Assembly: GCA_016630955.3 (NCBI GenBank)
Contig: CM049994.1
Span: forward strand, 186,001 to 250,000
Origin: Didymella arachidicola
Lineage: Eukaryota; Ascomycota; Dothideomycetes; Pleosporales; Didymellaceae
Reading direction: 5' to 3'
DNA length: 64,000 nt
The notes under the pieces are model-generated. The model saw only the letters and a list, made by a program, of their open reading frames with translations. It ran no database searches and was not told where the DNA came from. Shown here in pieces: positions 1 through 10,086 of this stretch (position 1 is the stretch's first letter; each line of letters begins with the position of its first letter). Both the position numbers and the translations under genes were made by a program.

Positions 1-1180
1 CACCACTCCTCGGTGTATCCTCGTCTTATGGTCGAAGCTGACGGTGCACGCTCCTTGGGCCACCTAGGGATCTTCGATGTGCACCCTGGGTCCAGATCCA
101 GGGGAATGTATCCCAGCTTGAAGAAGGGATGCGCTACAATGCGGTCTGGTGTTGGCCTGTCGTCCTCGTGCACGAGTAGCAATGAAACAATGTCGCGCAG
201 ATCATCCGTGATATCGTTTGCACACTTCACTTGATCCGGCCAGGAGTACTCGCGGGCTTTCAGTTTCCGGTAGATATCCTCGCGCTTCGCTGCATGGAAC
301 GGCGCTCGGCCAACGGCAAGTGTGTACATCATAATGCCAATCGCCCAAAGATCGACTTTCTCGTCGTGGCCCTTGCCTGTCTTCTCGAGGACCTCGGGGG
401 CAAGGTAGTTCGGGGTGCCGCACATGGTGGTCCGTCGAATTGCGCCGTAATCGTTTTGGGAGAGGAGCAGGGCGGCAAGGCCAAAGTCGCCCACCTTGAC
501 GTTCATATCATTGTCGAGGAACAGATTGCCGGTCTTGAGGTCGCGGTGCACGATATTTCGCTGATGAAGGTATTTGATGGCGCCACATGTCTGTATCATG
601 AATCGACGAATTTCGGGCATGGTGAAGTACTTGCGCTTCTTGATCGCGTCGGCGAGGGAGCCGTTTTCGCATAGCTCCAGAACTACGTAGGTGCTCGAGT
701 AGAAGGAGAAGGCGCGGTAGAACTCGACGATGTTTGGGTGAGCTAGTTTCGAGTGTATTTGAAGCTCAGTCACAAACTAGAGCGCGTCAGCAGGGATGAG
801 CAGAGTCAGGCTGTCAGCATGCGCACCTTTTGCGCCAGTTTGGGAGGCTCCATCTTGGATCTGACGATCTTCAAAGCGACTGTACTGCTGCCAAGGTGCT
901 CGTGGCCCAGCAGCTTCGCGCGGTGGCAGATGGCGAAGCCGCCCTTGCCCAGCTGTGGCCCAGTCTCATACTGCAGGCCTTCGGGGTCACGCACCACCTC
1001 TGGTGGCGGCTCGGCGTGGACGGACGGGGCAGACATTCCGCAGTTTGGCGGTCGAATGTCGGATGCCGTGGAGGCGTGAGCGCTGGTGTTGAAGTTCGGG
1101 CCCAGGCTAAACAAACACCTAAGCGACCGCCGTTGCTATGCCAGAGCCACCCCTGTCACTTGTCACTTGGCGTACTGCAT
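1..1180 (-). CDS. CDC5: Polo-like serine/threonine kinase, N-terminal part (runs off window)
   Basis: Mitotic Polo kinase; the kinase domain is here and the C-terminal polo boxes lie beyond base 1. Proposed exons (minus strand): 1180-1167, 1106-827, 776 to the window edge. The Polo-specific glycine loop LGKGGFA is visible, followed by VALKIV, the catalytic loop HRDLKTGNLFL, VGDFGLA, and GTPNYLAPEVL. The 827/776 junction joins LAQK to FVTELQIHSK in phase. Exon 1 (MQYA plus two bases) is tentative: the reading frame upstream of base 1106 is closed by an in-frame stop, and a TTTAG acceptor there can be joined to a short ATG exon at 1180. Divergent from the OPA3-like gene. Polo identity is well supported by the GxGGFA loop; the start is not. 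Confidence 0.85.
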
Positions 1181-1556
1181 GTTCTCTGGCTCCGCTTGAT
1201 GACGCACTCTTCTAATCTAATGCGTGTGTGCAACTATGTAGTACTATCACTCGGGACTTATGTGAGGTCTTCCCCGACGAGCAGTTCACACGATATGTCG
1301 TTGCTTGCGTCTTCCTCCTGTCTGCGCGCACATGGCAAGCGCTGACGTCGGCCTCGGGGAATTTCCGAGCTGCGGAACTTCAGGCAGCTTCGAAACAGCC
1401 ATCATCTTTACATAGCCTCATTTTTTATCGCTAGAGTCTCTACCGCCATACTTTTGGTATTGTAACATATGGCGTTGTAATGTGCCTACTATGAACATCC
1501 CGTGGCACCTCAATCGCACTTATTAGCACCGTCAGAGCTCTTCCATCTCGCCCGCC
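1181..1556. other. Divergent intergenic region, Polo kinase / OPA3-like gene
   Basis: About 375 bp separating two divergently transcribed housekeeping genes, so presumably holding both promoters. No ORF with family resemblance and no clear repeat was seen. Confidence 0.5.
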
Positions 1557-2420
1557 ATGTCCCTCACACTGAAGATCACCTCGCTGTTCGTGAGGACGCT
1601 TGCGAAACCGATGGCTGTAAGCAGCACCGAGTCCGGCGTCCAGACAGGAGCTCACTTTGCTTAGAACGCCATCAAACGCAATGCACACGAACACGAACGA
1701 TTCCGCAGGATATGTGTCGGCTTTGCGCAGAGGATTCACCGAGTTGACATGAGGATGCGCCTGGGCCTCCTTCAAGATCCCGCCGTCATTGATCGCCAGA
1801 TCAAGAAAGAAGTGGCTGCGGCAAAGGCTGCGCGAGACAAACACGCAGCGCCCACGGTCAAAACGGAAGAAGAAATGAAAGCCGAAGAAGAAATGACAGA
1901 GAAAGAGAAAGAAGACATAAAGAAGCGAACCGAGGAGAAGTTCAAACCGCGGATTCGACCGCTTTCAGAACAGAAAGCTATCGAGACTGGCGCCAACTTT
2001 GTTGCCGAGTCCTTCATCTTCGCTGTCGGCATCAGCGTCATTGTCTTTGAGCAATGGCGGCAGAGGAGGAAGGCTCAAAACGCTCGAGATGACATAAGAG
2101 AAGACCTCGAGGAGTTGCAGGTCGAGCTGAAGACTGTCAAGAGCGAGCTGGAGGAGCTTAGGAGGAAGCACCCTGACCCGGTGCAGCAAGGAAAGCTGCT
2201 CAGCTTCTGGAGAGGCAGTGGAGTCGCAGAACATCAAAAGACAGAGGAGGAACACCGAGCAGAAGCTAAGGTGACTGTCGCGAAAGAGAAGGAAGCCAGG
2301 CGGCTCAGAGAGCTAGCAGAGGCCGGCACCCCCTCCAGCGCAAGCCATTTGACAACCACACAAGCGTCAGACCCGTCTCAAGGGCATGTCACAACAGACG
2401 ATAGTCGGTCTCAGCAATGA
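1557..2420 (+). CDS. OPA3: OPA3-like mitochondrial protein
   Basis: OPA3 family, mitochondrial membrane-associated proteins of uncertain biochemical role. Two exons: 1557-1616 and 1665-2420, giving 271 aa; the intron starts GTAAGC and ends CTTAG. The short first exon encodes MSLTLKITSLFVRTLAKPMA, matching the family's N-terminal pattern of a basic amphipathic start followed by SKP(L/M)A. Exon 2 opens NAIKRNAHEHERFRRIC and continues through IHRVDMRMR, the family core. A hydrophobic stretch FIFAVGISVIVFE lies near residue 150, then a coiled coil (EELQVELKTVKSELEELRRKH). The C-terminal extension is acidic and low complexity, longer than the about 180 residues of the animal protein, as is common in fungi. 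Confidence 0.9.
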
Positions 2421-2995
2421 GCGCCAGCTTGATGTTGACTTTGCACCTGGAAGTGGTCTCTTTCAGCTTTTGGTCCCCTGAACCGCCTGATCGCCCCGAT
2501 TGCGCCCTGCATCGGGCGCTGTAATTACCACCTCCTCTCAAGATACCCACATGACAAAAGAAGGATGATAGAATCGCGATGCATAAACTAGATGCATAAA
2601 CTAGATGCATAAACTAGATGTAAAACATGTATAGTATTCCACTACGGCGACCTGTAAAACCCTGTTTCCAGGAGCCAGTGTCAAACCAATTGTAAAAGAT
2701 CCGAAAGACTACACAATCATAATGTCTGATAAAGATGTGTAGTAAGTTTGCAGCTTCGTCCACGCGCCGTGCCTTCCCAGTTAGCCTTCGTCAGCATCAC
2801 TCGGTGCCCTGGACATCCCTCACATCTTCACCATCGCTTTGAGCAACGCTGTGTTAAAACCTTGGTCTACCGCTACTGCGCTTACCACACGCTACACTAC
2901 TGGCGTCCACCACTTTGAATCGCTATATCATTCACGCTCACGGCAAGCGAAACGTTTGGTATCGAGCCAGCTTGCCATAGATACCTGAAACCACC
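2421..2995. other. Intergenic region with a short tandem repeat
   Basis: 575 bp between the OPA3-like gene and the next predicted gene. Apart from the 13-bp triple repeat at 2581-2619, I see nothing recognisable. Confidence 0.4.
2581..2619. repeat. Three tandem copies of a 13-bp unit
   Basis: Unit GCATAAACTAGAT occurs three times in perfect head-to-tail array in the 3' flank of the OPA3-like gene. Confidence 0.95.
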
Positions 2996-3511
2996 ATGCC
3001 TCACTATCCCCAGCTGGAGTCTACAAACCACGATAGCAGCAAGCAAGTTGGCTTACAATTAGATGGCCCTGCCGACTACCGCCCGCCGATGATCCCATTC
3101 AACGTTCATGTTCGGCACAGCAGCCAAGCTCACGAGCAGCAGCGACACCCTCTGCAGCAGCCACAGTCACAACATCAACGAGGTCAACATCCGCAACTCC
3201 AAGCAAGGCTCATGCACCACCAAGCCAATGCCGTAATTGCACCTCAGCTACTCTCGAAGCAGCCCAAGCCAGCAGCAGCAAGCGCCGTCACAACACTCCT
3301 CCCCCACTGCACCGCCGACACTCCACTAAACGACAGCCAAGTAATCGCCATCACTGACGTCGCTGGGAGCCTGAAAGAGCTTGTGCTGCTTGCGCTCGGT
3401 GCTAAGCACAGCGACGAAGACTGTGTGCACAGACTGGGGAGCGCGCTGGGCAGCGAGCAGGCGTTGACGGGTATGGTTGACTTTTTCTCCGGCGAGTTCG
3501 AGGTCGAGTAG
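2996..3511 (+). CDS. Small Q/H-rich hypothetical protein
   Basis: Uninterrupted 171-codon ORF with an ATG start. Residues about 40-75 are rich in Gln and His (HEQQRHPLQQPQSQHQRG), typical of a disordered region; the C-terminal 50 residues are more ordered in composition and acidic, ending FFSGEFEVE. No family recognised. The biased composition and the smooth continuation into a non-repetitive C-terminus favour a real gene, but it could be a chance ORF; it has no visible intron and no informative neighbour. Confidence 0.45.
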   Translation: MPHYPQLESTNHDSSKQVGLQLDGPADYRPPMIPFNVHVRHSSQAHEQQRHPLQQPQSQHQRGQHPQLQARLMHHQANAVIAPQLLSKQPKPAAASAVTTLLPHCTADTPLNDSQVIAITDVAGSLKELVLLALGAKHSDEDCVHRLGSALGSEQALTGMVDFFSGEFEVE

Positions 3512-4346
3512 TCCTGACTACTTTGTTCTTGGTCAGTCGAATCTGCTTGTTCTTGGTAGCCTCTATATGTCAACAAGTCTACGAGGAGTCACAGAGTAGG
3601 GGATGCGGTTGGTTCCGCGGAAATTGCTTCAATATGCACGTTTGGGTGGCGGGCAGTGGAGTTGGAATCGTTTCGCGATGGTTTACGACGAGGAGTTCGG
3701 GAGTGGCATGGGAATGAGCGGCCATCATTTCTGGGCTCGGCGCGCAATTCACCAGCACCACCAACAACACTGTGCTCAGCCTCACACACTCGCATCGTCT
3801 CGAGTGCTCCATGCATAGATACCTCCTCGCGCCAAGAGAGTTCTGTAATGTGACCATGTCACTGTTCTGCGCCGCTTTTAGTGTTGTAACCACTCCAACG
3901 ACCGCGAGATGCGTTCACAAACAAGGGACTCCAAGCTTGCTCCCCACGTCAGCGCTGGAGGGCTGTCGGTCTCTGGCTGTTGAGCTGAAGTAGATGCTAG
4001 GCTGCAAATGCTTATCAGCTATGCCTTGATCGAGGCTGTGAATAGAGTGTGACTGAAGCTTGAGTAATGGCTCACGCCTCTGTTGGGTTGTTTGCAGCGT
4101 CTGGTGACTTGGGTTTGGTAGTTCGGATCCTCAAATTGAGGTAGAAGTAGTAAGGCACATTTTCGTTGGTAAAGGGCAAGAGGCAGCGGAGTTCGATCAT
4201 TGGATCCCGTCGGAGCACGACAGACCAATTTTGCAATCTGACGAACTACGGCATGCCACAATTTCTCTGGGCAGCATTGAGAGGTTGGAAGACGGAGAGT
4301 GGCTGGCGTTCTGAGGTTGAGCCGTGGCGATGACTAAGCGAACCTA
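3512..4346. other. Intergenic region left of the transposons
   Basis: About 830 bp ending at the TA dinucleotide (4345-4346) that flanks the first transposon. Only short overlapping frames; nothing recognised. Confidence 0.4.
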
Positions 4347-4424
4347 ACGTGTTCCACCACCAAGTGGGCCACACCAGCAACCGGGCCACCCCACCACAGC
4401 TGACGCGACGCTCTACACGATAGC
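4347..4424 (+). repeat. Left terminal inverted repeat of copy A
   Basis: Begins ACGTGTT and ends near GCTCTACACGATAGC, just before the transposase ATG. It pairs with the complement of 6103-6179; the outermost 7 bases and the inner half match well, the middle is diverged. Confidence 0.75.
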
Positions 4425-4428
4425 AACA

Positions 4429-6048
4429 ATGCCACAACCACAACGCCCTCTGTCGCCTCAAAGACAAGGTAGATGTCTTCTTGCTACTCAAGCGCTTCAG
4501 TTAAAGCAAGTACAAAGCCAGCGTTTGGCGTCGCGGCTATATTCTGTCCCTCGTACGACTCTTCAACGGCGGCTTCAAGGTATCCGCCCTAAACACGAGA
4601 CTACGCCACACAATCGAAAGCTATCTTCTACTGAGGAGCAGTCTCTTGTACAATGGATCCTAGACCTCGACCGACGAGGCTTTCCACCCCAGGTTATCGA
4701 CGTACGACGAATGGCAGACGCTCTACTCGCTAGCCGCGGCCAAGATCCTCCTCCTCCACCTGTAGGCAAGAACTGGGTGTCGCGCTTTGTCAACAGCCAG
4801 TCTGAGCTACAGACAAAGTGGAATAGGAAGTTCCACAGTCAGCGCGCTTGCTGCGAGGATCCTGTCGCTATCGCAGCGTGGTTCAAGCTCGTAGAGGAGA
4901 CGCGGCAGACCTATGGGATACTAGACGCAGACACGTACAACTTTGATGAGACTGGCTTTATGATGGGCGTCGCAGCGACGTCTAAAGTAGTCACGAGCTC
5001 AGATACAGCAGGTCGCGCTACTGTTATACAGCCAGGTAATAGAGACTGGGTCACGACGATTGAGTGTATCAACGCGTCTGGCTGGTGTCTCCCACCATTC
5101 GTGATCCTGTCTGGTAAGCTCCACCAGGCTAGCTGGTATCAACACCTCCCGCCAGACTGGGTAGTCGCTATATCAGACAACGGCTGGACGACAGATGAGC
5201 TTGGTGTAGAGTGGGTAAAGCACTTTGACAGACATACAGCGTCTCGTACGCATGGAGTCTACCGGCTTCTTATCCTAGATGGCCATAGCAGCCACGCTAC
5301 GCCTGAGTTCGACCAGTTCTGCACAGAGAACAAGATTATCACTCTCTGCATGCCAGCTCATACCTCTCATCTCCTCCAGCCACTTGATGTGAGCTGCTTC
5401 TCTCCTCTTAAGCGAGCGTACGGTCACGAGATCCAGGAGCTCGCCCGCCAAGGCGTCTACCACGTTGACAAGATAGACTTCCTTACAATCTATACACAGA
5501 TCCGGCCAGCAGTATTCACGCAGCAGAACATCCAGACTGGCTTCCAGGCAACTGGGCTTATCCCTCCCTGTCCAGATCGTGTCCTATCGTCGCTTACCGT
5601 CGTCCGGACGCCGTCTCCACCAGCGACTACAGCAGACAACAACGTCGCGTGGACAGCAGAAACGCTGCGTACAGTAGCGCAGCTTCAGCAGCAGGCTCGT
5701 TACGTACAGGACCTGCTTCGTCGCCAGTCACAGAGCCCAACAAGCCAAGCTATCCGCCAGCTTGTTAAAGGTTGTCAGCTTGCAATGAATTCAGCGACTA
5801 TACTCGCAGAGGAGAATAGAAAGCTTCGTACGGCTAGTCAGCGCCAGCGACGTAGAACAGACCAGCGGCGTCAGTATATAGCTCGTGGAGGAGTGCTACA
5901 GGCTCAGCAAGGCCAGCAGCTTGCTGCAGAGGCAGAGAGGGTGGTCGCGGAGGTTGAACAAGCTCTAGCTACTCAAGGACGTCGGCGCGCACCACCAACG
6001 TGCAGCAAGTGTCACATTCAAGGACATACGCGGACTCAATGCAGATAG
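4429..6048 (+). CDS. Transposase of pogo/Fot1 type (CENP-B HTH plus DDE_1 domain), intact
   Basis: 539-aa uninterrupted transposase, the usual size for Fot1-like proteins. N-terminal helix-turn-helix region (residues about 10-55, ending RRLQGIRP), then a CENP-B-type HTH (SSTEEQSLVQWILDLDRRGFP onward, residues about 65-135). The DDE_1 catalytic core shows its three acidic residues in NFDETGF, LILDGHSSH and HLLQPLDV. A C-terminal CCHC-like knuckle, CSKCHIQGHTRTQC, closes the protein; an AEAERVV coiled segment precedes it. No internal stop or frameshift, so the copy may still be able to act. The start lies only 4 bp inside the left terminal repeat. Confidence 0.93.
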   Translation: MPQPQRPLSPQRQGRCLLATQALQLKQVQSQRLASRLYSVPRTTLQRRLQGIRPKHETTPHNRKLSSTEEQSLVQWILDLDRRGFPPQVIDVRRMADALLASRGQDPPPPPVGKNWVSRFVNSQSELQTKWNRKFHSQRACCEDPVAIAAWFKLVEETRQTYGILDADTYNFDETGFMMGVAATSKVVTSSDTAGRATVIQPGNRDWVTTIECINASGWCLPPFVILSGKLHQASWYQHLPPDWVVAISDNGWTTDELGVEWVKHFDRHTASRTHGVYRLLILDGHSSHATPEFDQFCTENKIITLCMPAHTSHLLQPLDVSCFSPLKRAYGHEIQELARQGVYHVDKIDFLTIYTQIRPAVFTQQNIQTGFQATGLIPPCPDRVLSSLTVVRTPSPPATTADNNVAWTAETLRTVAQLQQQARYVQDLLRRQSQSPTSQAIRQLVKGCQLAMNSATILAEENRKLRTASQRQRRRTDQRRQYIARGGVLQAQQGQQLAAEAERVVAEVEQALATQGRRRAPPTCSKCHIQGHTRTQCR

Positions 6049-6102
6049 TAATAGACTAGCTATCTCTAAAATCACATACTATTATCCTGTGTTGTTGTAG
6101 AG

Positions 6103-6179
6103 CTATCGCGTAAAGAGTCGCGTTGGGTTGGGTGGGGTGCCCAGCTTACTGATCTGCCCAGCTTACTGATCCAACACGT
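6103..6179 (-). repeat. Right terminal inverted repeat of copy A
   Basis: Reads inward from ACGTGTTGGATCAG on the minus strand. Contains two direct copies of CAGCTTACTGATC (plus strand 6142-6154 and 6159-6171). Confidence 0.85.
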
Positions 6180-6181
6180 TA

Positions 6182-6236
6182 AGCTGCGCGGATCAGTAAG
6201 CTGCGCACCCTACCTAACCTGACGTGACTCTTGACG
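6182..6236 (+). repeat. Truncated left terminal inverted repeat of copy B
   Basis: Carries GGATCAGTAAGCTGCGCACC and then the CT-rich inner part ending near GACTCTTG; complementary to 7928-7980. The outermost bases found at 7981-7996 are missing here. Confidence 0.8.
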
Positions 6237-6298
6237 CAATTAATCCACAACAACGCATTCAAATTTAACAAGATTAAAAACCTAATTAATTGTTTATT

Positions 6299-7914
6299 TC
6301 TGCATAAAGTGCGAGTGTGTCCTTCAATATGGCACTTTGTACACGCCGGCGGCGCGCGCTAACGTCGCTCGCCAGCCTGGCTCTAATCAGTGCCTATGAC
6401 CACCCTTTCTGCCTCTGCAGCCAGCTGCTGAGCCTGTCGCACCTGGAGAACTCCACCAGAAGCAATATATTGACGCCGCTGGTCTTGCTTTCGGCGTTGA
6501 TGTTGGTTAGCTGTACGCAGCTTTCTGTTTTCTTCTGCAAGTATTGTTGCTGATTGCATTGCAAGTTGGGCGCTTTTTGCAAGCTGGCGTATAGCAATGC
6601 TTGTTGGACTGTCTGACTGCCGGCGTAGCCACTCTTGGAGATAGAGTACCTGCTGCCGAAGTTGCTCTACTGTATGTGGTGTTTCTGCCTGCATTATAGT
6701 ACTATTGCCTGTAGTTGTCTGTAGTGGAAACGGCGTACGGACAACTGTCAGCGATGACAGGACACGCTCAGGATAGAGAGGAACGAGACCTGTTGCTTGG
6801 AAGCCTGCCTGTATATCTTGCTGCGTTAAAACTGTTGGCCGCATCTGCGTATAGACTGTAAGAAAGTCTATCTTATCAACGTAATAGACGCCTTGGCGAG
6901 CGAGTTCCTCAATCTCACGCCCGTACGCGCGCTTAAGTGGAGAGAAGCAGCCTACATCAAGCGGCTGGAGGAGATGGGAGGTATGCGGCAGCGAACAGAG
7001 AGTGATAATCTTGTTATCAGCGCAGTACTGATCAAACTCTGGCGTAGCATGACTGCTATGTCCGTCTAGGATTAGAAGACGATAGACTCCAGCTGTACGA
7101 GCGGCTGTATGCTGATTGAAGTGCTTCACCCACTCTACGCCAAGCTCGTCAGTCGTCCAGCCGTTGTCTGAGACGCCGACAGTCCAGTCGAGTGGGAGCC
7201 CGTCGTACCAGCCAGCCTGGTGGACTTTGCCAGATAGAATTATGAACGGTGGGAGAGACCAGCCAGACGCGTTAACGCACTCGATTGCTGTCACCCACTC
7301 GGGATTGCCTGGCTGCACGACAACTGCTCTACCAACTCTATCAGAGCTGGTGATACTTTTGACGTTGCAGCAACGCCCATCGCGAATCCAGTCTCGTCGA
7401 AGTTGTAGATGTCTTGATCTAGAACGCCATACGTCTGGCGCGTCTCCTCTACTAGCTTGAACCAGGCTGCAATTGCGATCGGATCCTCACAAGAGGCGCG
7501 CTGGCTATGAAATCTTCTAGTCCACTTTTTTTGAAGTTCTGGCTGGCCTTGCATAAAGCGCGATACCCATTTCTTGCCGACGGGTTGTGGAGGTGGATCT
7601 TGACCACGCGCAGCGAGTAGAGCGTCCGCCATTCGTCGCACATCGATGATATGGGGTGGAAAACCACGCTGGTCAAGGGCTAGGATCCACTGTACAAGAG
7701 ATTGCTCTTCAATTGGTGACAGCTTACGGTTAATAGAGACTATCTCTGATCGTGGCTGGGTACCGCGGAGACGCGTTCGAAGTGTTGATTCTGGCACGTC
7801 GTACGCTGATGCAAGCGCGCGGAGAGATTGCTTTTGGTTATTTTGATACGACGCTACAGCAAGACAAAGTCTACTTTCACGAGAAGTCTGTATAGAGCGT
7901 TGTTGTCGCGGCAT
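6299..7914 (-). pseudogene. Transposase of pogo/Fot1 type, frameshifted
   Basis: Homologue of the 4429-6048 transposase. The frame from 7914 encodes the N-terminal HTH, CENP-B-type region and the first catalytic motif (NFDETGF), then runs into a stop at 7291. The rest continues in another frame from about 7350 (LILDGHSSH and LLQPLDV are intact) to 6383. Comparison with copy A indicates loss of one base near 7350. A second frame change near 6383 cuts off the C-terminus: the zinc knuckle CTKCHIEGHTRTLC is still readable at 6299-6343 in a third frame. Not expected to give active transposase. Confidence 0.88.
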
Positions 7915-7927
7915 TGTGGTGGTTGTG

Positions 7928-7996
7928 TAGAGAGTCGCGTTAGGTTGGGTGGGGTGCGCAGCTTACTGATCCGCACAGCTTACTGATCCCGCACGT
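7928..7996 (-). repeat. Right terminal inverted repeat of copy B
   Basis: Reads inward on the minus strand from ACGTGCGGGATCAG, with two direct CAGCTTACTGATC copies on the plus strand, nearly the same as 6103-6179. Confidence 0.85.
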
Positions 7997-8157
7997 TAGC
8001 TGTATATGGGGAAGTCATTATTGCGCCTTACCTTCATCTCATCAACACTCGGCGGCTTTGCTTCAACCTGCCTTTGCCGAGCTAATGTCCAATCTTTCGG
8101 ATGTGTACGAGTTGATTTTGGCGCGCGTAGCGGTCAAAAGGTCTTTTCAGCAGTACA

Positions 8158-9923
8158 ATGCCTCCTGATCGAGGTCGCGCTTCGAGAGCTTGTACCGCGT
8201 GTCGCAAACAGAAGACGAGGTGCTATGAATCCACCAGAGGTGTAGCCTGCCTGCGGTGTGAGCGCGTCGGACAGAACTGCTCTCTAGGGGTCGATAAATC
8301 CGTGTTCATCGCTCATCAGGAAGGTCAACTAAGCGATGCAAATACTACGCGGAACCGCGATGATGCGAGGTACATGACCACAGCTAGATTTGCGGTCGGT
8401 TTGCTGACAATGGAAGATTCGAACGCCTGGAAAGACTGGTCGAGAGACTGTCGAGTAGAGTCTCGGAATTAGAAACCACAGCGACCATGTCCGACGACCG
8501 ACGCGCAGCGCAAATGCATAGTTCGCAACAGCGTGGCGAATCTTCGCTACCTGATAAGGATTCGGCGCCTCTTTTTGTTCTTCGTGAAGTGACTGCGCAA
8601 TCTGGCATACGGATCTCAGATCGATCAGGCACCACCACCCCAGCACGCCTCCTAGAAAACGACATTATCCTGAAAGGGTTGATCAACGTTGAAGATGCGG
8701 TCTTGCTGCTGTCAATATTTCAGCAACACTATGGACGCTGGGTGTCTCTTGATCCTTCAGTGTCAACTCCAGTACTTTTGGAGGATGTTCGAAGATCGCC
8801 TTTACTCCTTTCAGCTTGTTGCCTGATCGCTGTTCGACACACATCGCAGGACCTAGCTATGCGGCTCGCACCGGCTCTTCTCAACGAGTCAAGATCGCAG
8901 CTTTCAATTGCATTATTGTCCACTCCACAGCCTGTCGAATTCCTCCAGGCCGCTCTTTTATTGAGTATGTGGTCTACGACAATTGGACGAATTCCTATGA
9001 GCATCGATAGCTGGCTTCTGAGTAGTTTCGCATTGCAACACAGCACTGTGAGCGGCTTCAGCTCATCCGCCACGCAACAGGTCATCGAAGGCATGGGAAT
9101 AGCTGATCTGGACAAACTGTATGTCTGGAACCATTTGTGCCTTGTTCATCTTCACTACTGCGTTGGCACTGGCCGAAAGGCAGTCCTCGAACACGACGAC
9201 ATTGAGCGGTGCCGTCGTGCGCTTGTCATCGGACGCGCGTCGAACTTCGAGTCGCGCATGGTGGCTGAAGTTTGTCTGTATTGGATCATATACGAAAGCT
9301 CGCGCAAACCAGTCGATTTGCCTAACACACAATCCGCTCTGCATGCTTGGAGAGAAGAGTGGAAACACCTGTTCGAGGAGCCAAGGTCTCAATTCATACA
9401 AATGGGTTATCACTTTGCTCAGTTATTGGCATACGATAGGTCTCTCAAGTCGCGTTCTGCAGCAGTCCTGGAAGCTCGTCTGAGTGAGATGATTCGTCTC
9501 TCCATAACGATCATGAAGCTTGCGATGGACACAACAGACGAAAGAACTCGACACCTCTCCGATCACATATATCACATGATCACATTTGCTGCCGTCACCG
9601 TTATCAAACTGCTCCACAAGTATGAAGAGCAGCTTCGTGCGACTTACGATCTCGAAGATCTGGATGGACACGTTCTATCATTGGCTACCTGGCTCCATGC
9701 GATCGGGTTACCGTGTCATATCGCGTACACAATGGGCGATGTCGTTGCCGCATTCCACAAAAAGCTGCGTCCCGACAATCAGCCAAGTCCCAGTACCTCC
9801 TATGCAGATGCCGACCCGACCATACAGGATGAGTTTGCGCAATTCTTCCCCGAGCTTTTCGGCCACTCGCCACTGGACCCAATACACGTGCCAATGTGGC
9901 CAGACTTTCAGCCCATACCTTAA
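8158..9923 (+). CDS. Zn2Cys6 transcription factor (first of the cluster)
   Basis: Fungal binuclear zinc-cluster regulator, 572 aa. Exons 8158-8369 and 8417-9923 (47-nt intron, GTACAT...GGAAG). The zinc cluster sits at the N-terminus: CTACRKQKTRC, then CLRCERVGQNC, six cysteines with normal spacing except for a slightly long middle loop. The spliced frame gives a coiled-coil dimerisation segment (RFERLERLVERLSSRV) right after the junction, which supports the intron. The rest resembles the fungal-specific regulatory domain (helical; ISIDS- and YESSRKP-like segments). Likely a pathway-specific regulator of the adjacent genes; copy B of the transposon ends in its 5' flank, which may affect expression. 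Confidence 0.9.
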
Positions 9924-10086
9924 GCACAGAACACAAACTGATGTCCTAAAGGAGAAATGTATTGTCGACTACATTGTCAACTACTGCTTTAACGCTGACA
10001 CTGCAAGCGCTCACGTAGATCGGCGTAGGGCTTGGCTTTCCGCCGGTCTACACGTCTCTTATTGAATCGTTATATTCAGATACAAG

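Larger units (their letters stand above)
4347..6179 (+). mobile_element. Pogo/Fot1-type DNA transposon, copy A, apparently complete
   Basis: A 1.83-kb element bounded by TA dinucleotides (4345-4346 and 6180-6181) as expected for Tc1/mariner-pogo insertion. It has imperfect terminal inverted repeats of about 77 bp beginning ACGTGTT at each end and contains a single intact transposase ORF (4429-6048). The left repeat has diverged clearly from the right one, which carries two direct copies of CAGCTTACTGATC spaced 17 bp apart, possible transposase binding sites. Copy B abuts it directly on the right. Confidence 0.85.
6182..7996 (-). mobile_element. Pogo/Fot1-type DNA transposon, copy B, defective
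   Basis: A second element of the same family in opposite orientation. Its right end (7928-7996) has the full repeat with two CAGCTTACTGATC copies and a flanking TA (7997-7998). Its left end begins at 6182 directly after the TA shared with copy A and lacks about 16 outer bases of the expected repeat, starting exactly at a TA-AGCTG position internal to the repeat. The transposase reading frame is broken at least twice. The right end lies about 160 bp upstream of the Zn2Cys6 gene at 8158. Confidence 0.82.
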
